Origin: Argyresthia goedartella
Taxonomy: Eukaryota > Arthropoda > Insecta > Lepidoptera > Argyresthiidae
Assembly (NCBI GenBank): GCA_949825045.1
Contig: OX463829.1
Coordinates: forward strand, 25,638,715 to 25,702,714
Reading direction: 5' to 3'
DNA: 64,000 bases
Shown here: positions 53,716-64,000 of the stretch, piece after piece
How the letters are laid out: every line of letters starts with the position of its first letter
How positions within the stretch are numbered: position 1 is the stretch's first letter
Notes under the pieces: generated by a model
What the model saw: only the letters and a program-made list of their open reading frames with translations
Databases searched by the model: none
What the model was told of the DNA's origin: nothing
Translations under genes and position numbers: made by a program

Positions 53716-53724
53716 TTAGGGCAT
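53716..53724 (-). promoter_or_regulatory. Minimal upstream ORF before TBCEL start
   Basis: ATG CCC TAA on the minus strand, ending 12 bases before ATG 53703. It lies just after a splice-acceptor-like ttgttgcag, so it would be in the leader if transcription starts upstream. A start-stop this close to the main ATG could lower initiation (inference). Confidence 0.45.
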
Positions 53725-55860
53725 GCAACCTGCAACAATTCGATTATATATTTACTAAAATAAACGACTCGCGCACGAAGGGTTCCGTACAGCACAATGG
53801 TATTAAAGTTTCTTGCATGGGGATAAGGTATCTTTAATTTTCCTGTGTTAAGATTGCAAAATGTTATGTACAAAGTTATTGGTGCGGCTGATTTCATACT
53901 CCATGTGTGTAACCAGATGCATTTTTAAGTATATAAGGTAGGTCTTTTACAAAATTTTAGGATCATTGGCTAAATCAGGAATAATTACCAGAGTGAAAAA
54001 GTGTTTGAGTTCAGATAAAATGAGCCTTATGTCATTGCATATAAGAGTGACTGACTGAGTTCTATTCGCATACTTCGACGCGAGATTATTCCTGCTTCCT
54101 ACACAGTAGTTAAGATATATCGGAGATAGGGGGGTTGTCTTTTTGCCGCTTATGTATTTTTAAATAAGCATTTCGGTTAATGAAAATTTAATAAAATTAG
54201 ATCCTCTCAACAAGCCCTTTCATTAGTCATACATTATAATTATTTTTCCTCTAATATTTAAGGAAAGATCTATATCACGTATTAAAAAAATAGGATTAGT
54301 GGTTTCGGAGAAAAGCTCTGGTGTTTTTTTGCCTATTTGTCTATTTTCTTAAATATTTTTTAAACCTAGTATTTCAAAGTTATCAGACTCTAGTGTTCTT
54401 CCTAGAAATATTTTTATATCATCCTACTGCAGTAGGCGTGGTTATGTACCTAGTATAGTAAAGCCTTCCAAAAGCAACCAATTGATGCTCGTAGGTTCGT
54501 CTCAAACATTATGTCTGTATAATCAAACAATAATAGTGTAATCACTGGTAGCAATGCGAAATATCATACGTTGGACTACTCCCCTAACTCTTGAGATATA
54601 TAGATATTTGCTGGATGATATTTATTTACGCACTGGCAGTGTGCATTTAAAGATACATACACATAAAATGGAATTGAAGAAGAAGCTTAAAGAAGAAGTC
54701 CTTAGTTAAACCTCTGCTTTTTATAAAATTAGTTGTGCATTAAAATGTACACTGCCAAGAAAAGGTGGTAAGTACGGCCCCTTAAAAACATTGAAAATAT
54801 TGATGATCATGATATCAGCCCTCTTCATTGGGCATAGGGTTCTCCCAGACCATGCCATTTACTGCGGTTCCCTTCCATTCTCAAATATAATGATACCCTC
54901 ATCTATTTTATCGTGTCGTGATGTATGAACGCTCTTTTCAACTTGTTTTCACATTCACGAATTATCCCATACCATATCTACTACGGCAATTATTTCGTCA
55001 ATATAATGTTGGGATACACACATCAATGAGCGGATAGCTTATTACGGTGATGTCTTAATCAATAAACACCGGCAACTGATGTTGTCTAATAGTTTCTAAA
55101 CCAGCAAAGTTTCCTTCTCAGGCCGCTGCATGCGTGACGAATGGCGCGCGATGAAGCGGCAAATGATACAGGCGAAGTGGACAGGGATGAAAATAATACG
55201 AGTATAATTAAATGTAAATATGAAACTACTGAGAAGCTATAGACAACTATGTTATTAAATCATAAACTATCAAACTCGTTCATTCATAAAATAACCGCGA
55301 TTAGCTGTTGAAAACTGAAAAGCAGTGAACAACGATGATACGAGTTTATAAAAGCATTTGCGCTCTGATTGGTTTACGAAAAAAACATGTAAGTACCGCG
55401 AAATTAATCGGTCACTTCTTGAAATATAGACAAGTTTTAAGTGCATAAATCAGTGGCTATAGATGTCTTTTTAAATGAGCATATGGCGTGACGAAATGAT
55501 GCCTTCAAGCGCAACCGTGGTTATTCATGAGTGTAATGTTGGCATTAGGTGTTGTTTAACAAACAAGTAAGATTTCCTACATGTTGGACTAATAAAATTT
55601 CCCGTCTGTCAATAACTCAAGTGTCAGTCAGATCGAAAACAAATATTTATATGGGTTTTTTAGTTAAATAAAGAGGTGGGATCTCAGATTATAATAAAGT
55701 GTTGGTGAAATCCTAAGATTAGAACGAGGCAAAAATGCCTAGTGTAATAAATGGGCTCAAGGGCCACTCAGGGAGAAGAAAAGGCATCTATAGTAGTTTA
55801 TACAACTGACGTATAATAAGGGGCCTTAAATCACGAATCTTTATTTGCATATCATGGTTT

Positions 55861-56127
55861 GCATTAGGTCTTAAATATATAGTTTCAGTTTCACATGACC
55901 TCAAATATGTATGCAAATAATTATAGTATTTACGCAAACAACACTAGCTATTATTAACATATTTACGCAACAAATTAGTACTTGTAATTTTGCATTAGGT
56001 CTTAAATATATAAATTCAGTTTGACTTGATATAACCTTAAATATATTTGCAGATAATTATAGTATTTATGCAAATATTACTAGCTATTTATTAAAATATT
56101 TACGCAACAAGTTAGTACTTTTAATAT
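55861..56127. repeat. Tandem duplication, ~131-bp unit
   Basis: gcattaggtcttaaatatat starts at 55861 and 55992. Both copies then have agtttcagttt/aattcagttt, aattatagtatttacgcaaa-type and tatttacgcaacaa(a/g)ttagtac. Confidence 0.88.
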
Positions 56128-56779
56128 ATAGCGTCATGCTGTTTCCCATACGGGGTGGCATAATTGAGCCCACTTTTAACCAGTTATTATTGAATAACGG
56201 GTTAAAACTGGTCAATAAAATTTTTTATAGACTCAAGTTTGCGTGACAGAGTGCTAGCCCGGCGATGGGCTATGGAGAGTAATGAATTTGTCTTATATAT
56301 TGGATGATTATATTTTATTTGATTTTTATTAAGAATATATTATTAGGATATGCTACTCCACTCCGCTTCGTAAAAGGTTTTTGGTCGAGAAAGCAACAGC
56401 AAGAAAACTCAGGCCTGCCCGATAATAACCTTCGCGAGTTTGTTAGTTAGTATATCAAATAAATTATTTATCATTCTAGTATTCATTAATATCATTGCAT
56501 ATTAGTAATATTTTATTCCTTTAAATTAGCATATTTAAAGGAATTTAAATGAATGAATTAAAGGAATGTCTGTAATTTGGTAACAAGATGAATATTTTAA
56601 TAGCTACACAGAATACACTATTCCTATAAAGTACGCATTTAGGAAATGGTTATTTTAGGTAGTTTAGTTTCTTGAATGAAATGTATTGCGCTGACGAAAA
56701 CGAGTATTTTTTTCTTCTTTATAAACGTTAGACATTGTAATATCAACATTGTTGGAAATTTTACGTTTTTTATATAAGG

Positions 56780-57215
56780 TCTGCTACTTTCCCAGGGTAA
56801 GGACAGCAATAGCCCTGATGCATTCTTTTCTGGTGCTTGAAAACTTTATATCTTTCAGTACAATTTACAAAGAAACTAATACTGCAGCTTAGGATTAGAG
56901 TGCACAGAGCTAAAGTATGCTGTAGTAGCAGTCTCTGTGGCGGAGACACAACAAACACCCACGAGCTCCTAGAACACCCAGGCCTTCTCCAGCTGGTGCA
57001 GGAGTTGGGATGGCTGAAGTAGATGTGCAGGCGAAGGGGACATGCACAAAGGCCCCGCTCAAGTGGGCCAGGTGCAGGCACTACAACCCCCTTGCAGAAG
57101 ATAGATAGAAGCCGTCTCTGTGGACGCAATTTGTCTTAGTCTCCTTAGTGGGTATACAAAGCTAGGTATTTATTTTTCAGCATAGTTTCTCTATGTGAAG
57201 TTTCCATCCAATATA
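56780..57215 (+). repeat. Dispersed repeat R2, uninterrupted copy
   Basis: Shares agca-tagccct-at-catt and the right-hand block (gtctctgtggacgcaattt, tctccttagtggg, gtttctctatgtgaagtt) with the copy at 24990-25860, which is split by a LINE. The middle (56900-57080) is GC-richer. The 119-codon minus ORF is Cys/Leu/Arg-rich without a recognisable domain. Confidence 0.7.
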
Positions 57216-58849
57216 TTTGGTCAAGTGTAGTCCGAGGAATATTATTGTTTTTATTATTTCTATGTTTTGGTTATTATAGTTTATGTATAAGTTTGGGGGG
57301 TTGGCTTGAGGCTGATGAAATTGCAATTGTTTTGTAGCCATTTTGTTAATGCATTCAAATCAAAGTATTATTTATCTCTGATTCATAATCTCTGTGCGTT
57401 TTATGATAATTGAGCAATCATCCGCATATTATTTGAGACCAAATACCTACGAAAAAACTGTAGAACGCTGTAATTAGACCGTAATTTTATTTGACCGTTG
57501 TTGCTTAATTTTCTGAAATGTTTATGTTGTTATGAATGTTCAATAGTGACAGGTAAGTTGATGCGAGAGACATTGATTTTTTCGTTCAGAAACTACCAGC
57601 CGCAAGTAACACACGAAAAATGCAAATTAGTTTCTTAAAGTAGGCTAAAATTTCATAAAATAAAATAATAATTTCTACGTATATTTATTTAGAATCGTTC
57701 ATTGTTTTCTTTGTTAAAGAGATCTTCTGTCCACTTGCATCATTAACTAAATGAGAGTCAATCAGATTCCAATCAGATTTCCTAGCTTGTAAGAGATATC
57801 ACGCTTACTAATATATGTTTTTCGTGCATTTATGATTTGCAAAGGAGAATTTGCTGTCAGGAACAATATTAGAAGGGGTGTTGCTCAAGGCACTTAAATT
57901 GAGCCACTTGGACATTTGAAGGTCTAGCGTGTAGAGACTGATAGTCAAGGTTAGTTTGTTGCACTTTAATTGTATTCCATCCGGTCTAATCCGGATATAT
58001 AGGTAGTGTGAATGGACTAAGTTGGTTCAAAAGTTGTCCTGACTTCCTTTGATGGTAATTAATTCATCATTAGACTTTTCGACAAACCTAGATCAATTAA
58101 TTAAGTATCTGTTTGTAGGATTAATCTTCGAAGATAATGCCAAATTTCTGAATAATATTGATTGTTCAAAGATGTTGAGTGGAATCACTTAAATTGAAGG
58201 TAGGTATCGTAACTTGCACGCCACCGTTTCGATTATCCAGCATAGTTATACATGTGGTTAAAGAAGTGATTATTTCGTAGCCGTATATAAAATGTGATGA
58301 TGAGGGTTTGCACAATTTACAGGCATCATTCGTTTCACAATAATAGCAGAGGGCAATACATCGTGCAATAGTATAATGTTCGCACTGATTCAAATGTGGA
58401 GCGATCATAATGCGGTGTACATAAATGACAAATGGGTAAAATTCGTATCATTAAAAAAAACCCGAAGTGTGTTCGTATCAACTATTAATGAAATGTGTAT
58501 TGCACGACACAGTGTAGCAATAGTTAACAATTTAAGAGATTGAAAATCTTACACAGTTTGTTAGTAGCTACAGCTATTTGCTCTGCTTGTATTGAAGAAC
58601 AACCAATAAAGGCTACCATTGCTGTAAGAATGAATTTCGGAATAATAAGCGTGCGTCTGACGAGGTACATACATTGATTAATGGAATAAGAAATATTAGT
58701 AATTGACAATATGTTCCATGCCAAACGTTCATCACCATCTTTATCACAAATAGTAGGTATTCATTAATATTAGATGGCTATGATATATAATAAATAACAC
58801 ACAGGTAGTTTTTGTGCCTTATACCTAGAGATCTTCAACACACATTGTG

Positions 58850-59858
58850 CTTGCTTTCCGCATTATGGAAACCAGTTATTAATATTAAGAAACCTACCTA
58901 CCAATCTACCTCTTGTTCCTGTAACTTATGATGGAACCATAATTCCTTACAGTACTAAGGCAAAAAATCTAGGAGTTATCTTTGACAATCAGTTTTCATG
59001 GTCTGCTCACGTCTGCGAAGTTAGTAGACGAGTCTTTGCCACATTTCACTCCCTCAGGCGCCTTCAAAACTTTCTGCCTCGTCATACTAAAATTACTCTG
59101 GCCCAGTCTCTTCTCCTTCCTCTCATTGATTACGCAGATGTCAGCTGGATCAGTGCGAACGAAGAGCAACTGAACAAACTCGAGCGACTTCAAAATCTCG
59201 GGATTCGGTTTGTCTTCGGACTGCGTAAGTATGACCATGTCTCCCAGTATCGTAGGGAACTGCAGTGGCTTCCAATTCGTCTTCGCCGGGATACCCATGT
59301 TCTCATTCTAATCTTCAATATTCTGCACAACCCTCGCTACCCCAGCTTCCTGCGTGATCGGTTTGATTTTCTTTCTTCGGATAGGTCTCGGAGATCAAGC
59401 ACTCGGTCGCTGCTTGCAACTCCTCAACACAACTCAGTCGCATATGGGCAAGGATTCAGGATCAGTGCTATCAGGCTCTGGAACAAGCTCCCCAGTGCCA
59501 TCAGGGACAGTCCGTCACTTAACGTTTTTAAGATTCGCTTGAAAGATCATTACCTCTCTCTTCCATAGTATGTATATATAATTTGTATGTGTATGTTATG
59601 TATGTATATAACTTGTTTGTGTATGATATGTATGTATGTATATTATATTATATAAATTAGGTGTAGTAGTGGTATTAGGTATATGTACCTATTTATATTA
59701 TTATTGTGTATGAATTATTTTGTTGTGCAAATAGGTTTTACTCTCACAATCCACTTTGCTTTCCTATCTGGGTTTGCTGGTAGAAATCTCTTACATATAT
59801 ATTTCTTTGTATATCTCATCTCATATCTAATAAAGTATTCATTCATTCATTCATTAAT
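58850..59858 (+). pseudogene. 5'-truncated CR1/Jockey-like LINE with intact C-terminal frame
   Basis: An open frame without a start Met runs to TAG 59566-59568: TKAKNLGVIFDNQFSWSAHV, RRLQNFLPRHTKITLAQSLL, LPLIDYADVSWISANEEQLN, KLERLQNLGIRFVFGLRKYD, RRELQWLPIRLRRDTHVLIL, RISAIRLWNKLPSAIRDSPS and LNVFKIRLKDHYLSLP. This is the C-terminal part after the RT fingers/palm of insect LINEs. A 270-base 3' untranslated region ends aataaagta plus (ATTC)n at 59837-59858. No internal stop in about 225 codons suggests a fairly young copy. Confidence 0.9.
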
Positions 59859-61734
59859 ATTTCCATGTTTTCCACTCTTTCAATGCTCTATCTTGATTTT
59901 ATCATCACATTTTATTAAGAAGAATATAGTCATTGATATTTATTTATTTATTTTATTGAGTGAAATGAATTGAGTGATACCGAACATTTGATACATAATG
60001 ATTCTACATTCTATGGGGATTAGATAATACTGGGACTAGGACTGTACACTATGTAATCTTCCTTCACTTATTGAGAAAAATAGGTACCTTACAAAATTAA
60101 TGTGGAGAAGAGGGCTGCTGGTTTTGTACTGAGTCAGACTCAGACGTCTGCAAACAAAACCTTTTCTAGAGGCTAAGTGACATTTTTATTAGTTTATTGA
60201 ACCTAGAACGTTTGTATTAAAACATGAGACAGTATAAAAAAGACCCCATTACGTTTGAATTCAGGGGATAAAATAAAAAGGTTGAAGCGAAAGGAAATAA
60301 GATACGATTCATGCAAAATGAATAAGTTATCATGAAAAATGCTATCTAGTTGATTGGCATTTGGACTTATAGGTAGTATATATACTTGGTTATTAAAATT
60401 ATAAAAAACGCGAAGGGCGATGCTGCAAATCAACAGGGAAATCAAACAAAACCCAAAAAAAATACAACAGACACGGTAAATGCTTCGACGAATTTGTTCA
60501 TTTGTCCTTCAACGTTACTTTAACGCTGAAACATTTGCAAATCCTATCGTCGCGGATAGTAACTGCGCAGTCAATAAGTTGCGCAGAATTTTAACATTAC
60601 CATACAGATAATACCATTTAATAACTTTTTGTGGTTGGGATAAGGCGGAATACAAATTACTCGCCTTGAACTTGGGACACTGTGTCAACAAGATGATTCT
60701 TCTTGATGCGTAGGTAACCTACCTACTAAGCATTAGTTGGTTGATATTATTATGTTGTGCTTTTTCCCTTCTTGGTGTCGCTAATAATGAAATATGTACC
60801 TAGCATTATCTAGATCTAGGTAGAGACAAATGCATCAGCTGTTGTTGCATTTAATCGGTTGTGTAATTCTTCGCGTCCGTAGAAATCCACGATCATATCA
60901 TCCAAAGCACTAGCATGCATAGCATTACACGTTTTCTATTGGCCTATGTATTCAGTAGTCTAGACAAGGCCAGAGTAGATTATTGCTTAAACTTCTATGA
61001 CCTTGTCAATACTACTGAATAGGTAGGTAGGTACAATCAGGTACCTACATAGGTCAGTGGATAACTAAGCATTATTTCCTTCATTCTGCTATATTTTAAA
61101 TAAGTAGGTATCCCACGTTTTTTTTTTGCGGAGATCAAATGGGCTATATAGTAGGTACTACTTTGGCTATCTTACACTACCTATATACTTTGAATTTGCA
61201 TCATAATGACTGAAATGATTCGTTGCGCTCATCTTCATAAAAAATACGAACAAGGACAAGTTTCTATTTATGTCCGACAAGAATAGATTGCGCGGGAGAA
61301 ATTCACAGGCCCTACCTGCTGACATGCTATTATTGATACTAGTGGTTCAAGAATAGATACCTAGAATAGACACGACAAAACAAGAGGTAGGTGTACTTTA
61401 TGTGCTAATGCCAACCGCACTGCAAATCCGTTTTGGGAGTGCTAGCACAAAGCAAATAAATAAATATATTAAATTAAGACCAGTTCTAATATTCCGCTAT
61501 GCACCTCAATTGCAACTTTCCACAACTTTTTGAATACCTATTTAAATAGGTACCTATGGTCAAGGCAAGAAGGCATTTAAAATAGGCTTGTGTTTAAACG
61601 ATTACCAAAAATGCACCCATTTTACTAGGTACGAATAAATTCGAAATGACTGCCAAAATGTATGGATGTCCACCAAATTGTGTTTGGATAAATGATCACC
61701 AAACTTCTTTTTATGTTTTGTGTACTTAAGTTTA
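59859..61734. other. No gene recognised
   Basis: A+T-rich with tacctacctacc-type words. The only structure seen is the hairpin at 60943-61027. Confidence 0.45.
60943..61027. repeat. 85-nt imperfect hairpin
   Basis: The arm tattcagtag(tctag)acaagg at 60949-60969 faces ccttgtc(aat)actactgaata at 61001-61021, with a further tagg/ccta pair at the base and a ~25-nt loop region. Size and mismatched stem resemble a pre-microRNA; no known microRNA seed was recognised. Confidence 0.5.
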
Positions 61735-61862
61735 TGTTTTAAGTATTTTTTGTTGTTCTTACATGTTCAACCTAACACGAAGGATAAAGGGGGCTTCGCT
61801 TCGCTCACCCCCTTTACCCTTCACCTAAGCTACCGCAGTATTTTGCCCTGATATTTTCTGCA
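61735..61862 (+). repeat. Solo arm of foldback element G
   Basis: taagtattttttgttgttct, tacatgttcaacctaacacg, aaggataaagggggcttcgc and cccttcacctaagctaccgc are nearly identical to the arms at 43235-43385 (inverted) and 43605-43735. Confidence 0.85.
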
Positions 61863-63892
61863 ACTTTTGGTGGTCATTTAGCCATTTTGGGTAGGAAAAA
61901 AATATTTTTGTAGTCATTATATTTGTTGCCTTTAAAATATTGTAAACAATGGTGAAAGTTTCCGATTCTGCAGGCTACAAACAAACTTATGCTAATAATT
62001 TTAATTAACTAAACATTAACTTAAATTTTAGATTTTAGTCTCTATTCTGCACCTATTTATGTTAGAATTATGTTCTTTCAACGTAACATAAAGCAGGTAG
62101 CTATTTTATTAAAGTTCAGGCAGGTATTTACCAGTAATAAATAAGGCACATAATGGTATGCTAACTCTTAAGACAAAGGACAGTGTCGTTATTCTCACAG
62201 ATAATGTCTAGTTTCCTTCAACAAGGAAGTAGTTTCGATGCACCGTCACCAACACAACTCGCAACTTAACTAATACCTACCTGCAAACTGGTTTTACCTA
62301 GGTACCTTAAGGAAATCTGTTGCTTAACTCCTACCAAATGATTGGAGATGAGATTACATAAATACTCAAACCTAGATAAAAATGCAAATAATATGAATAT
62401 CTACGTAACTCTTAGTAGAAGTCTGACAAAGTTTCGGTTATACTTACATAAATCCTCAATATTACGCCTCACTGCCGTCACAGATTTGGTCCTTCGTACA
62501 GATAAAACCGTCTACATGCACTTAAATTTTCAGATATTTATACCCAATTTGTAGATCAACAAAAAAACTAGTTTAACTGCCCAAACACATCAATAAACAA
62601 AGAACATAGCACGTTAGATTTGGCATCTAATTTCAAGAGTCTTCTCACTTCAGCACTGTAATTTTGATATCAGCTGTTCACATGTTTTTGTGGACGTTCT
62701 GTAGGATCCCATTCAATCTTGTGAGCGCACTGAAAACAAATGACAAAAGAGTGTGTTTACATCGATTAGATGCACAGGCGTAGTAGCGGTCTGCCCGCGT
62801 ACGTGCATGCCAACCTGCCTTGCGTTGTTGTGTCTACTCACACTGACAGAACACAATCACTCACACAGACACCACAAACGTGTTTGAATTGAACGCCATT
62901 ACACCACCCACACGAGGATAGACCAGCGGGGACGGGGAGGGGATCAAGGGGGTCAATGACGGCGTAAATGTGAACGAGACAGCCGTATGCATAAAGTTGT
63001 AGGATAGTTGAGACCGGTATACAACAAACAACGCTTCGAGATGTACGGTCCGTTTGAATCTGAGAACTTTTTTAGTACGTTGACGATTCGATCCTTATTA
63101 TGCTTGGGAATAGGCCTCTAAAATTTTACTCCAAATCGTACGAACGAATCTAACGGACAAACGATACGTAGACTTTTTTTATCCGCGACATATAATATTC
63201 GATCCGATTATGGTCTGCCATAGAAAATTTAAGTCTTCGACATGGAATAACGATTCCTAAGTTTTAGTCATACAAAAAATATTGCATGTTCTAACGATAT
63301 GATACTTTACTCACGTAATTAGTAGTCACTTAGTTAATAAAGGGGACATTTTATAAAGCGGGGACATTTTGTTCTTGTTTCTATGACAACACTTTTTATT
63401 TCTTCTTTCTCGCGTTAGTCGTGTAGTTGGCTATATAATGTCACCCTGTCGTCTTAAGTCGGATGACACTTTCATAATTTTGGTTTTCGTATTTATGTAC
63501 TTTATACTTATACAAAGCACATGTATTTTGTTTATTTATTAATTTATTTGTCTCTTTACATATTTACATATTATTTAATTAAGTAGGTTATTTAACGCCC
63601 ACCCGTATATGATTCCCACGCACGATGTCTAGGTACCGACGGAATATCAGCGTTGGACTTGCTGCAAGTCCTGTAGCACATGCTGAGTCGGGACCCATTC
63701 GCTGTTGCAGTACACACGATTTTTGAGCTATTCAAAAACCGTATAAAAACATCTTTGTGTAAAAAGGGATACTATGATGTCCAATATTATGTTAATGATA
63801 AAAACGCATGGAGTTAACACTGAACTCAATCTTAAGATTTTACTAATAAAGTTATCTCGTAAGTCAATCTGTGGGAGTTTCTTGCCCTTCTT
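61863..63892. other. No gene recognised; GC-richer patch at 62690-63050
   Basis: 62690-63050 is more GC-rich with CpG-containing words and could be a promoter, 5' exon or repeat; no frame or splice pair supports a coding call. The rest is A+T-rich. Confidence 0.35.
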
Positions 63893-63985
63893 TCCCCACA
63901 GTGGTCCAATGTAAAGAAGTGGCAAATATGACGTATACTAAGAATATTGTTAATATCTACAGTAATAAAGAACTTTGAACACCGC
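63893..63985 (+). repeat. Dispersed repeat shared with 13818-13906
   Basis: ccccacagtggtccaatgta, gtggcaaatatgacgta and aatatctacagtaataaaga correspond in order to the copy at 13.8 kb. Confidence 0.65.
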
Positions 63986-64000
63986 ATGGGGAATGGTCAT

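Larger units (their letters stand above)
53725..58849. other. Upstream of TBCEL; no gene recognised
   Basis: A+T-rich. It contains a minus-strand phrase at 54805-54870 (aaccctatgcccaatgaaga, then gggctgatatcatgatcatc) resembling the 3' tail of lepidopteran RTE elements, a tandem duplication at 55861-56127, and repeat R2 at 56780-57215. Short ORFs show no domain. Confidence 0.45.

Noticed and set aside
56770..57129. 119-codon minus ORF as a gene
   Set aside because: Falls in dispersed repeat R2, and the matching repeat at 25 kb does not keep the frame.

Overview
The window reads as nuclear DNA of an insect, most likely a moth or butterfly. It is A+T-rich, dense in short microsatellites and 'taggtacctacc'-type words, and packed with mariner/Tc1, piggyBac, hAT, Copia and CR1/Jockey-like elements typical of lepidopteran genomes. 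No prokaryotic operon, tRNA, rRNA or CRISPR array was found. The species assignment is inference.

Four host genes are supported. (1) 26974-30033 (-): three consecutive exons, extremely GC-rich, of an unrecognised Ser/Pro/Ala/Arg-rich protein; splice sites and phases fit exactly. (2) 34241-35140 (-): prohibitin-2, complete in one exon (299 aa). (3) 36800-39526 (+): REV1 translesion polymerase, one uninterrupted 908-codon frame, preceded in frame by the conserved N-terminal start segment that is cut by a TGA. (4) 40639-53703 (-): TBCEL (tubulin cofactor E-like), seven exons that I assembled from splice sites and phase, 463 aa. PHB2 and REV1 are head to head, and a 1,137-bp hAT element with an exact 8-bp target duplication sits in their shared promoter interval. 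REV1 and TBCEL are tail to tail.

The rest is mostly transposable elements, many nested. At 3.7-12 kb there is a stack: a LINE tail, an apparently intact DD37D mariner (maT-like), a hAT with a Tc1 (DD34E) inside it, a long TA microsatellite, and a palindrome split at its centre by a DD41D mariner with ~430-bp terminal inverted repeats. At 14.1-18.6 kb a piggyBac-type acidic N-terminus runs in one open frame into the integrase region of a 5'-truncated Copia element. Decayed non-LTR retrotransposons lie at 3.0-3.9, 19.5-22.8, 25.1-25.75, 33.6-33.85, 48.3-51.1 and 58.9-59.9 kb. A second, decayed piggyBac copy is at 31.6-33.1 kb. Minisatellites lie at 23.2-23.6 kb.

A foldback repeat family (called F here) with two hairpin modules recurs at 2.5, 24.3, 25.8, 43.4 and 48.1/51.1 kb. 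The last copy, inside TBCEL intron 3, was split by a LINE with a 5-bp target duplication and is bracketed by ~200-bp inverted arms about 4.2 kb apart. Two other sharp foldbacks are a 320-bp MITE at 47.2 kb with an 8-bp target duplication, and a GC-poor foldback at 43.2-43.8 kb with a solo arm at 61.7 kb. Regions 12-14, 30-31.6, 39.5-40.6, 44-46.6, 53.7-58.8 and 59.9-63.9 kb show no recognisable gene.
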